This document shows, piece after piece, positions 7,015 through 14,500 of a DNA stretch of 16,676 nucleotides. Origin of the DNA: an uncultured Collinsella sp. GTDB lineage: Bacteria > Actinomycetota > Coriobacteriia > Coriobacteriales > Coriobacteriaceae. Below the pieces are notes generated by a model, which was not told where the DNA came from, ran no database searches, and saw nothing but the letters and a program-made list of their open reading frames with translations. The stretch is taken from positions 1-16,676 of the forward strand of contig URWM01000008.1 in the NCBI GenBank assembly GCA_900551655.1. The letters are read 5' to 3'. The position numbers and the translations under genes were made by a program. Within the stretch, counting starts at the first letter, position 1; each line of letters begins with the position of its first letter.

Positions 7015-7932
7015 ATGGATCTGCCCATCAGCTTGCAAGACATCACGTATGCCGAGAACTATCTGGCGCAGGGCGACCTGGCTACGGCGACGCCGCTGTT
7101 GGAGCGCCTGGTGGAGCTCGCCGAGGAGTATATCGACGCCGAGTGCAAGACGGAGGAGAAGCGCCAATACTTTAGCTTCGATAGCAAGTTTGAGCGCTTG
7201 GCCTATCGCCGCGTGGAGAAGGATCCGCGCGAGCTCGTGCAGGTCGAGGTGCCGTTTGACCGCCTGTACTCTGACATGGCGTTTGCCTACATTCGCCAGC
7301 AGGATTATGTGAGCGCTCGTAATGCCCTGATGCAGGCTGTGCGTTGGGACCCCATGAACTGCAACTATCGCTTGGACCTGGCCGAGCTGTTCCGCGCACT
7401 CGATGACAAGCAGGAATGGGCATCGCTCTCGTTTTCGGTGCTGGAGCGTGCGAGCGACGGTAAGTGCGCCGCCCGCGCCTACGCCAACTTGGGCCAGTAT
7501 TTCCTTGAGCCCGAGACCGAGAATGTCTCGGCCGCCGTGGGTTGTGCGCGTCTGGCACTGCGCTTAGCGCCCAACGATGCGCACACGACACGCCTGCTCA
7601 ACAAGATCCATACCACCTATCCGGATGCCGCCGATGAGAGCGACGACCACGTGATGGGTGAACTGGCCCTGCAAGGCGTGCCGACCTCGCCTTCGGCCGA
7701 GATTGCCATCTGCCTGATTATGTGCGCGACCGATGCTGCAAGCGACGGCGACAAGCAGGAGGCGACGCGCCTGACGGTGCGTGCTCGCGACTTGGTGGGC
7801 GAGGAGGCCTGCGCGGCGATTATCAAACTGGTGCGCGAGAGCGACGCCGAGCTCAATGCTGAGCGCAAGGCAAAGCGCGACGCTGCGGGCTCAAACGCCG
7901 ATGGAGCCAGGGAGGCCGGCAATGCCCAGTAA
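7015..7932 (+). CDS. TPR-like helical-repeat protein of unknown function
   Basis: A 305-residue soluble protein. ATG 7015 is the start because GAGGAG (7004-7009) sits 5 nt upstream; an upstream in-frame TTG at 6964 overlaps the terminator and palindrome and has no site. The sequence is a run of amphipathic helices. Residues about 10-45 and 84-117 look like tetratricopeptide repeats (for example L-Y-S-D-M-A-F-A-Y-I-R-Q-Q-D-Y, then A-R-N-A-L-M-Q-A-V-R-W-D-P), with degenerate copies to about 215. The last 40 residues are a charged Ala/Glu/Lys tail, probably disordered. No signal peptide or membrane segment is seen. The stop overlaps the smpB start by 11 nt, so the two are cotranscribed and probably translationally coupled. 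I do not recognise a specific family; a protein-protein scaffold is the general expectation for TPRs. Confidence 0.75.
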   Translation: MDLPISLQDITYAENYLAQGDLATATPLLERLVELAEEYIDAECKTEEKRQYFSFDSKFERLAYRRVEKDPRELVQVEVPFDRLYSDMAFAYIRQQDYVSARNALMQAVRWDPMNCNYRLDLAELFRALDDKQEWASLSFSVLERASDGKCAARAYANLGQYFLEPETENVSAAVGCARLALRLAPNDAHTTRLLNKIHTTYPDAADESDDHVMGELALQGVPTSPSAEIAICLIMCATDAASDGDKQEATRLTVRARDLVGEEACAAIIKLVRESDAELNAERKAKRDAAGSNADGAREAGNAQ

Positions 7933-8392
7933 GCGCGAGCGCAAGCTCATCTCCAAGAATCGCTCGGCGCACCACGAGTACTTTATCGATGAGACCTTTG
8001 AGTGCGGCATTGAGCTGAGTGGCACCGAGGTCAAGTCGATTCGCGAGCGCGCGTGCCAAATCACCGACACCTTTGCACTGATTCGTGGCGGCGAGTGCTG
8101 GCTCGTGGGCCTGCATATTCACCCTTATAGCCATGGTGGCGTGTGGAACCGCGACCCTGATCGCCGTCGTCGTCTGCTGCTTCACCGCAAGGAGATTGAC
8201 TTTCTCGACGGTAAGCTACGTAATCGCGGCTATGCGCTGGTGCCGTTGGAGCTGTACTTTAATACCGACGGCCGCGTAAAGCTGCTGCTGGGCCTAGGCC
8301 GCGGCAAGAAGCTTTACGACAAGCGCGAGGATATGGCCAAGCGCGATGTCCAGCGCGAGATTGACCGTGCCCTTAAGGAGCGTAACCGCTAG
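7922..8392 (+). CDS. smpB: SsrA-binding protein SmpB
   Basis: SmpB binds tmRNA and brings it to stalled ribosomes for trans-translation and tagging of incomplete proteins. The protein has 156 residues, the normal length. The start is ATG 7922 with GGGAGG (7910-7915) 6 nt upstream, inside the end of the TPR gene; longer in-frame N-termini would run into that gene. Family landmarks in order are: K12-N-R-S-A-H-H-E-Y-F near the N-terminus, G-I-E-L-S-G-T-E-V-K-S-I-R (29-41), L-L-L-H-R-K-E-I, L-V-P-L-E-L-Y-F, and G-L-G-R-G-K-K-L-Y-D-K-R-E close to the C-terminus, whose basic tail mimics mRNA in the ribosome decoding centre. No tmRNA gene (ssrA) is visible in this window, although it is often a neighbour. 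Confidence 0.97.
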   Translation: MPSKRERKLISKNRSAHHEYFIDETFECGIELSGTEVKSIRERACQITDTFALIRGGECWLVGLHIHPYSHGGVWNRDPDRRRRLLLHRKEIDFLDGKLRNRGYALVPLELYFNTDGRVKLLLGLGRGKKLYDKREDMAKRDVQREIDRALKERNR

Positions 8393-8404
8393 GCGTTCTG
8401 TACA

Positions 8405-8471
8405 AGTTGCGGTGGAATACGGACTGTTTTGCCTGTTTGAGGGGCTATTCAGTCCCTATTTCACCGCAACT
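8405..8471. repeat. Single long palindrome after smpB
   Basis: A 22-nt left arm (8405-8426) pairs with 8450-8471 at 20 of 22 positions around a 23-nt loop (8427-8449). The outer ten bases, AGTTGCGGTG, match perfectly. It begins 12 bp after the smpB stop and precedes a separate classical terminator, so termination is not its main job. Its form is that of the palindromes elsewhere in the window, with a different sequence. Confidence 0.8.
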
Positions 8472-8513
8472 GCGGGCGTCTCATCTTGCTTACTGTCCTG
8501 ACACATATGTCTC

Positions 8514-8548
8514 AAAGGCGGCGTCCGTTATGGGCGCCGCCTTTTTTT
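8514..8548 (+). terminator. Intrinsic terminator of the TPR-smpB unit
   Basis: GGCGGCG (8517-8523) pairs with CGCCGCC (8535-8541) over an 11-nt loop. The stem is extended by AAA/TTT and followed by seven T's (8542-8548). It isolates smpB from the flavoprotein gene downstream. Confidence 0.9.
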
Positions 8549-8599
8549 GTGGGTACATACATCCATAAGGTACCAACCCGGGTTAGGGGAGTGATCGTT

Positions 8600-9103
8600 A
8601 TGGACAAAACTGCGTTCTTTACCATGCCGAGTGGTCTGTACGTGGTGAGCGCTGCGGCAGACGGGCTGCGCGCCGGCTGCGTCATCAACACTGCAGTGCA
8701 GGTGACGTCCGCGCCGCCGCGCATCTCGGTTGCCGTGAATAAGGACAACGTCACCTCGGGCGTCATCGCATCGGCCAAAGCGTTCGCGCTGACCGTGATC
8801 GATCAGACCGCCGACATGCTCTACATCGGTAACTTTGGGTTCCGCACCAGCAGCGATTATGACAAGTTTGCCAAATACGAGACCCGCGAGACGGCTCTGG
8901 GCATGCCCTATGTGCCCGAGCACGCGGCGGCCCTGTTTAGCTGCCGTTTGATCGACACTGTAGATGTGGGCACGCATCTGCTGTTTATCGGCGAGGTCGA
9001 GGATGCCGAGCGCCTGAGCGACGAGACGCCGCTCACCTACGACTACTACCACAAGGTCCTGAAGGGCAAGACGCCTCCGAAGGCCTCGTCCTATCAAGGC
9101 TAG
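8600..9103 (+). CDS. Flavin reductase-like (FMN-binding split-barrel) protein, HRB-type
   Basis: A 167-residue cytoplasmic flavoprotein. ATG 8600 is preceded by GGGGAG (8586-8591) at 8 nt. The flavin reductase-like domain fills nearly the whole chain. Landmarks are P9-S-G-L-Y-V-V-S-A near the start, the segment G-C-V-I-N-T-A-V-Q-V-T-S-A-P-P (26-40) that cradles FMN, and the C-terminal Y-Y-H-K-V-L-K-G-K-T-P-P-K-A motif. The last motif is what precedes the rubredoxin domain in high-molecular-weight rubredoxins (HRB) of anaerobes, which pass electrons to O2- or NO-reducing flavodiiron proteins. Here the chain stops right after it, and a free rubredoxin is encoded 89 bp downstream. A role in oxygen or NO defence, or general flavin reduction, is inferred. 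The leader holds a perfect palindrome AACCCGGGTT (8575-8584). Confidence 0.88.
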   Translation: MDKTAFFTMPSGLYVVSAAADGLRAGCVINTAVQVTSAPPRISVAVNKDNVTSGVIASAKAFALTVIDQTADMLYIGNFGFRTSSDYDKFAKYETRETALGMPYVPEHAAALFSCRLIDTVDVGTHLLFIGEVEDAERLSDETPLTYDYYHKVLKGKTPPKASSYQG

Positions 9104-9120
9104 AATTGTTGTAAAAACAC

Positions 9121-9148
9121 TTGCATTATTTTATTGAGAACATATACT
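9121..9148 (+). promoter_or_regulatory. Promoter of the rubredoxin gene
   Basis: TTGCAT (9121-9126) and TATACT (9143-9148) with a 16-bp spacer lie in an unusually A/T-rich stretch, 45 bp before the rubredoxin ATG. TTATT (9131-9135) and AATAA (9149-9153) form a small inverted repeat across the -10, a possible regulator site. The rubredoxin can thus be expressed without the flavoprotein gene. Confidence 0.65.
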
Positions 9149-9192
9149 AATAAGCGAAGTACATCACCAGTCACGTTCGAGAGGAGAACATC

Positions 9193-9336
9193 ATGGCTGA
9201 GGAGAAGAAGACGTATAAGTTCGTGTGCGTCGTTTGCGGTTACGAGGTTGAGGTCGATACGCCCGAGCTGCCCGAGGACTACGTGTGCCCGGTGTGCGGC
9301 GTCGGTCCCGATCAGTTTGAGCTCGTCGAGGAGTAA
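9193..9336 (+). CDS. Short rubredoxin
   Basis: A 47-residue electron carrier with one iron bound by four cysteines. ATG 9193 has GAGGAG (9181-9186) 6 nt upstream. The first knuckle is V11-C12-V-V-C15-G-Y, the second V31-C32-P-V-C35-G-V-G-P-D-Q-F. Classical rubredoxins have about 52 residues with roughly 29 between knuckles; here only 16 residues separate C15 and C32, so the usual acidic, aromatic loop is missing. In this it resembles the short rubredoxin domains fused to rubrerythrin or to HRB flavoproteins, and the flavoprotein gene just upstream is the likely partner. It has its own promoter and a strong terminator. The four ligands are intact, so I expect a functional Fe site. Confidence 0.93.
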   Translation: MAEEKKTYKFVCVVCGYEVEVDTPELPEDYVCPVCGVGPDQFELVEE

Positions 9337-9375
9337 CTCGCAGGCACACGGCGAAAGCCGAACATAGCTCTGTCC

Positions 9376-9412
9376 AAGGGCCCCGATCGGTCATCCCGGC
9401 CGGGGCCCTTTT
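9376..9412 (+). terminator. Intrinsic terminator after rubredoxin
   Basis: A 15-position stem with two adjacent mismatches, 9376-9390 with 9396-9410, a 5-nt loop TCATC, and a T-run from 9409 to 9412. The core GGGCCCCG/CGGGGCCC is perfect. Confidence 0.88.
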
Positions 9413-9481
9413 CTTCCGTCTCCAAGGAATCACGGCTGCTGTTAGCCGATCCTGTCTGTTGTGAGTCCGGCTGACTGTTTG

Positions 9482-9775
9482 TCTTAATCTGTAACATCTA
9501 ACGGCTCAAAAAGGGTCTATCTGTTACAGATTGAGACAAAAGGTTGGAGCTGAAGAAATGTCTCGATCTGTAACATCTAGAAGCGGAAATTGGGTCCACT
9601 TGTTACAGATCAAGACAAACCAAAACCGTCCGGCAGAAAATCTCAATCTGTAACATCTAGCAGTGAAAACGGGGTCTACGTGTTACAGATTGAGACAAAC
9701 GGAGCTGTCCCTCGGAATGATCTCGATCTGTAACATCTAGAGATCAAAAGCGGGTCTAGATGTTACAGATCGAGA
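9482..9775. repeat. Array 1: four palindromes, half-sites every 40 bp
   Basis: This fills most of the 467-bp gap between rubredoxin and mntH, which are convergent. Eight 15-nt half-sites (consensus TCTCRATCTGTAACA or its complement) start at 9482, 9522, 9561, 9601, 9641, 9681, 9721 and 9761 in alternating orientation. Each left/right pair is a palindrome with a loop of exactly 25 nt beginning TCTA and carrying GGGTCTA or a close variant near its end. The intervals between palindromes are 25 nt (24 once) and share their own faint consensus. Arm pairing can extend to 19 bp in copy 1 (9478-9496 with 9522-9540, one T-G pair) and 21 bp without mismatch in copy 4 (9721-9741 with 9755-9775). No coding sequence and no terminator T-run. 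The 9413-9477 lead-in shows nothing clear. Confidence 0.93.
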
Positions 9776-9803
9776 CGTTTGACTGGGTGGGCATGCGGCC
9801 TCG

Positions 9804-11060
9804 TTACATCCCCGTTAGCAGCACGATGTCGAGAGCCGTTACGATGGCACCGATCCCTACAAGCAGCGCGTTGAGCGGGCGCGAGTTGGCATATTTGCCC
9901 ATGACGCGGGGCGAACTGGTGAGTCGTATGAGCGCAAAGACCGTAATCGGCAGCTGAAGCGACAGCAGTGCCTGACTCCAGATGAGACCTTCAAAAGGAT
10001 TCGGGACGACCAGGCACGCCGCCACTGCACCGACGAAACAGGCTGCCACCCCGATCGAGGAATGTCGGTCGTGGATGTCGTATTCCTCGTCGAACATGCC
10101 CGCGGTGATGGTGCCCGCCGCCATGCCCGCCGTCACACTACTCGATATACCCGCAAACAGCAGTGCCACCGCAAAGATGGCCGAGCTTGCCGGGCCCAGA
10201 ATGGGGGAGAGCGTGGCCGCTGCGACGGCGAGGTCGTCTACGACAATGCTGTGCGCAAAGAAGGTCGTCGCGGCCAGGATGACCATGGCCGAGTTGATTG
10301 CCCAGCCCACGCCCATCGAAAAGAGCGTGTCAAAGAGCTCGTAGCGCAGACGTTCTTCGATAACCTGCTCGCCTTGGCCTTCGAAGTGCATGGATTGGAT
10401 GACCTCGGAGTGCAGGAAGAGGTTGTGGGGCATAACGACCGCGCCCAGGACACTTACGATAATCGCGGCAGAGCCAGTGGGCATACTGGGTGTGATCCAG
10501 CTTGCGGCGGCTTGCGGCCAGTCGACCTTGACCAGCGCAAGCTCGGCCAGAAACGAGAGTCCTACCACGCCTACGAAGGCGATGATCCATCGCTCGGCGC
10601 GCTTGTAGGAGCTCGTCATGAGCATCGCCATCGATGCCGCGGCCACGATGGCGCAGCCGGCGCGCACGGGTAGCCCAAAGAGCATTTGAAGGGCAATCGC
10701 ACCACCCAGGACCTCGGCCATGGCGGTGGCGATCGTGGCTAGATATGCGCTGCCGAGTATCGCACGCCCGACGAGGCGGGGGAGGTAACGTGTCGTGGCC
10801 TCGGCAAGACAGGCGCCCGTGGCGATGCCCAGGTGTGCCGCGTTGTGCTGCAGCGCGATGAGCATAATTGTGGACAGCGTGACGATCCACAGCAGCGCGT
10901 AGCCAAACTGCGAGCCCGCGGCCATATTGGAGGCCCAGTTGCCCGGGTCGATAAAGCCGACGGTCACGAGCAGCCCGGGGCCGATATGCCGCGCAATGTC
11001 TAGGCCTCCGGGACCACCGGTGCGTCGGGAGCCAAAGTGTTGTTTGAGATGGTTGAGCAT
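9804..11060 (-). CDS. mntH: Nramp-family Mn2+ (divalent metal) transporter MntH
   Basis: A 418-residue inner-membrane, proton-coupled importer of Mn2+ and probably Fe2+ (E. coli MntH has 412 residues). It is read from ATG 11060 downwards with AGGAG 6 nt upstream (complement of 11067-11071). The sequence shows about eleven hydrophobic segments. Both metal-binding signatures are intact: D38-P-G-N41 in helix 1 (G-F-I-D-P-G-N-W-A) and M210-P-H-N213 in helix 6 (A-V-V-M-P-H-N-L-F-L-H-S). The methionine of the second motif is the residue that makes Nramp proteins selective for transition metals over Mg2+ and Ca2+, so this is a true metal importer rather than a Mg or Al transporter relative. The gene stands alone, without a visible mntR neighbour, and both its flanks carry palindrome arrays. 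Confidence 0.96.
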   Translation of the reverse strand: MLNHLKQHFGSRRTGGPGGLDIARHIGPGLLVTVGFIDPGNWASNMAAGSQFGYALLWIVTLSTIMLIALQHNAAHLGIATGACLAEATTRYLPRLVGRAILGSAYLATIATAMAEVLGGAIALQMLFGLPVRAGCAIVAAASMAMLMTSSYKRAERWIIAFVGVVGLSFLAELALVKVDWPQAAASWITPSMPTGSAAIIVSVLGAVVMPHNLFLHSEVIQSMHFEGQGEQVIEERLRYELFDTLFSMGVGWAINSAMVILAATTFFAHSIVVDDLAVAAATLSPILGPASSAIFAVALLFAGISSSVTAGMAAGTITAGMFDEEYDIHDRHSSIGVAACFVGAVAACLVVPNPFEGLIWSQALLSLQLPITVFALIRLTSSPRVMGKYANSRPLNALLVGIGAIVTALDIVLLTGM

Positions 11061-11110
11061 GGTGCGCTCCTACGTGCCGTTTGTTTGACGTCGCAAAGGA
11101 TACCCGTTTT

Positions 11111-11138
11111 ATGCTAGAAAGTTAACTAAGACTAACAA
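11111..11138 (-). promoter_or_regulatory. Candidate mntH promoter with an operator-like palindrome
   Basis: On the minus strand TTGTTA (11138 to 11133) and TAGCAT (11116 to 11111) are 16 bp apart and about 50 bp before the start codon. The spacer contains the palindrome AGTTAACT (11120-11127), and CTAA repeats nearby. A metal-sensing DtxR/MntR-type repressor would be expected to bind in such a place, but the sequence is not a clear match to a box I know. Confidence 0.4.
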
Positions 11139-11181
11139 GATTGTTGTATTTGAATGGGATGGTGAAAGGGGGTTGCCGAAA

Positions 11182-11403
11182 TGTCTTGATCTGTAACAAC
11201 TAGGGATGGAAATTGGGTTTAGGTGTTACAGATCCAGACAGGAAGAAATGGTCCTATGGAATATCTCGATCTGTAACAGCTGACCGCCAAAACTGACCCT
11301 TCGTGTTACAGATCGAGACATTCGGAACCGTCTCTCGAAAACATCTCAATCTGTAACAGTTAGTCGTCGAAATTGGGTCTTACTGTTACAGATTGAGATG
11401 TTT
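11182..11403. repeat. Array 2: three palindromes, half-sites every 40 bp
   Basis: The same element as at 9482-9775, in the divergent gap between mntH and gltB. Half-sites start at 11184, 11224, 11264, 11304, 11344 and 11384, exactly 40 bp apart and alternating in orientation. All three loops are 25 nt. The third copy pairs perfectly over 20 bp (11339-11358 with 11384-11403). The first copy has one mismatch in its 17-nt arms (T11187 opposite C11235). The second is perfect over 15 bp. The loop of the second copy has lost the GGGTCTA signature kept in most others. Confidence 0.93.
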
Positions 11404-11582
11404 GAAGCGGTGAGCTTACGGGCCGAACCTGGGGCCCTTGTTGTCGCCCTTGAGGTCGGTGGTGTCCACTCGCAGGGCGCGCGTTACGCGATTGTTTCGA
11501 AACGGGCGGGAAACACAACGGGCCGGCGATGCTCCTAGTATGCCTATTCAACTGACTGTCTAATATCTAGGGGAGGATCGCG
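11404..11582 (+). other. Leader region of gltBD
   Basis: This 179-bp stretch must hold the gltB promoter. TAGTAT at 11536-11541 is a fair -10 but has no good -35. GTTTCGAAAC (11494-11503) is a perfect 10-bp palindrome. A minus-strand frame, open from 11547 to a stop at 11416, ends in a protein-like peptide, but it lacks ATG and a binding site (a GTG at 11469 would give 17 codons). Together with the array before it and the mntH promoter, this accounts for the 522-bp gap between mntH and gltB. Confidence 0.4.
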
Positions 11583-14500
11583 ATGCAGGCAGATTCCGCT
11601 CAGCAGCAGGGCCTTTATCGCCCCGAATTCGACCACGATGCATGTGGCATCGGCGCGCTTGCCGATATCAACGGTGAGCGCCATCACCAGATTCTGGACG
11701 ATGCGCTGTCCATTCTGGTCAACTTGGAGCACCGCGGCGGCACGGGACTCGAGAAGAACACTGGCGACGGCGCTGGCATCCTGTTCCAGGTTCCGCATCA
11801 CTTTTTCCGTAAAGAGGCTCAAAAGTGCGGCCAGATTCTGCCGGCAGAGGGCGACTATGGCGTGGCCATGCTGTTCTTTCCGCAGGACGACAAGGGCGTA
11901 GAGGATGCCCGCCGCGTGTTTGAGGAGGGCTGCGCCGAGGCCGACGTGCCGCTGCTCTTTTGGCGCGAGGTGCCGGTCGACCCGCACGACCTGGGCGAGA
12001 CGGCCCGCGCCTGCATGCCTACTATCCTGCAAGCCTTCCTGGGGCGCCCCGACGACACGCCCGCCGGCGATGCCTTTGAGCGTCGCCTGTACGTGTGCCG
12101 CCGCACCATCGAAAAGAAGGCCGACGCCGAGTTTGCCCTGCGCGACAAGATCTTCTACGTGTGCTCCATGAGCTCGCGCACCATCGTGTACAAGGGCATG
12201 CTGGTCGCCACGCAGATGCGTCGCTTCTTCATCGACCTCAACGACGCCGCCGTCAAGACGGCCGTGGCGCTCGTCCACTCGCGCTACTCCACCAACACCA
12301 CGCCCAGCTGGGAGCGCGCGCACCCCAACCGCTTTATCATCCACAACGGCGAGATCAACACCCTCAAGGGCAACGTCAACTGGATTCGCGCCCGCGAGCC
12401 CAACCTGTACAGTCCCGTGTTGCAGCACGATCTTGAGCGCGTAATGCCCATCATCAACCGCGAGGGCTCCGATTCCGCGATTCTGGACAACGTGCTCGAG
12501 TTTTTGGTCATGAACGGTCGTCCGCTCACGCGTGCTGCGTCCATGTTGCTGCCCGAGCCGTGGGACCACAACGACAACCTGAGTGAGGAGCGCCGCGCCT
12601 ACGACGCCTACCAGTCCATGCTCATGGAGCCGTGGGACGGTCCTGCCGCTATCGCCTTTGCCGACGGTCGCACGCTGGGCGCCGCCCTCGACCGTAACGG
12701 CCTGCGCCCCGCCCGCTACTATGTGACGCGCGACGGTCGCTTTATGCTGGCAAGCGAGGTGGGCACCATCGAGGTGAGCCCCGAGAACATCCTGACGAGC
12801 GGCTGCCTGGGACCGGGCCAGATGCTCGAGGTCGATTTTGCCCGCGGCCGCGTCATCTACAACGACGAGCTGCGCGCCCGTTACGCCAAGGAAAAGCCCT
12901 ATCGCGACTGGATCGCCGAGGAGACGCTGACCGTCGACGCGCTCGACAAGCCCGTCGCGCCCACGCCCGCCGAGGATACCGAGGTGCCCACCGCCGTGCG
13001 CATGGCCAAGCTCGGGTATCACTGGGATGATGTTGACGAAGTCGTGCGTCCCATGGCCCAGCAGGGCAAGGCCCCGCTCGCCTCGATGGGCATCGATGCG
13101 CCGCTGGCCTGCCTGTCCAAGAAGACGCGCTCGTTCTTCGACTACTTCTATCAGCTGTTCGCTCAGGTCACGAATCCGCCCATCGACGCTCTTCGCGAGC
13201 ATATGGTTACCTCGACCACGCTCTACCTGGGCAACCACGGCAACCTGCTCGAGGACTCCCGTACGGCCTGTCAGCTGGTGCGCCTGGAGCGTCCGCTGCT
13301 GAGCGAGGAGGAGTTCGACCGCATTTGCGCCATCGACCGCGTGGGCTTTAAAACCCGCCGTTTCCGTGCCGTCTACCGCCGCGATGCCGGCGAGGGCGCG
13401 CTGCAGGCTGCGCTCAAGCAGCTTGCAGAGGACGTTGAGGCTGCGGTCCGCGACGGCGTGAACATCGTGGTGTTGAGCGATCGTGCCGCTGCGGGCGAGG
13501 TGCCCGTACCGTCGCTGCTCGCCGTGGGCTGCGTGCACAACCACCTGATTCGCGCCGGCGTGCGTACCTTTGCCGACATCGTGGTGGAGTGCGGCGACGC
13601 CGTGTCCCCGCACGACTTTGCGGCGCTGGTGGGCTACTCCGCGAGCGGCATCTATCCGTACAACGCGCATGCGTGCATTCGCGACCTGGCGGCGCACGGC
13701 GACCTGGACGTGACGGCCGAACAGGGCATCGACAACTACAACAAGGCTGCAACCGCCGGTATCGTCTCCATCATGTCCAAGATGGGCATCTCCACGGTGC
13801 AGAGCTACCATTCGGCGCAGATCTTCGAGGCCGTGGGCTTTACGCCGGAGTTCGTCAACGCGTACTTCGCCGGCACGGTGAGCCGTGTGGGCGGTATGGG
13901 TGTCGAGGACGTTGAGCGCGAGCAAAACGAGCGCTACGACGCCGCGCTCGCTATCCTTAAGAGCCTGGCTCCCCATCAGCTGCCCACGCTGGGTCTGACC
14001 AAGTGGCGCCCGCTCGGTGGCGAGGATCACCTGATCGACCCTCAGACCGTCTACCTGCTCCAGACCGCCTGCTGCGAGGACAGCTACGACACCTTTAAAG
14101 AGTACAGCGCCCGCCTGCACCGCACCGGCCGTGCCGTGCGCCTGCGCGACTTGCTCGACTTTGATGCCAGCGGCCGCACTCCGGTGGCGCTCGATGAGGT
14201 CGAGCCCGCGCTCAACATCGTCCGCCGCTTTAACACTGGCGCCATGTCGTATGGCTCCATCAGCAAAGAGGCACACGAGTGCATGGCCATCGCCATGAAC
14301 CGCTTGCACGGCCGTTCCAACTCCGGCGAGGGCGGTGAGGATCCGCGTCGCGAGACCCCGCTGGCTAACGGTGACTCCAAGAACTCCGCCATCAAGCAGG
14401 TGGCAAGCGCGCGCTTTGGCGTGACGAGCCGCTACCTGTGCAGCGCCTTCGAGATTCAGATCAAGATGGCCCAGGGCGCCAAGCCCGGCGAGGGCGGACA

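Noticed and set aside
8393..8599. tmRNA (ssrA) gene next to smpB
   Set aside because: No tRNA-Ala-like ends or tag-coding frame; the interval holds a palindrome and a terminator.
9482..9775. Array 1 as bidirectional terminators of rubredoxin and mntH
   Set aside because: Stems have long 25-nt loops and no T-run on either strand; rubredoxin already has a strong terminator at 9376-9412. A weak effect on mntH 3' ends cannot be excluded.
9482..11403. CRISPR array
   Set aside because: The repeats alternate in orientation, are only 15 nt, and the intervals between them share two consensus sequences and are not unique spacers; no cas genes are present.
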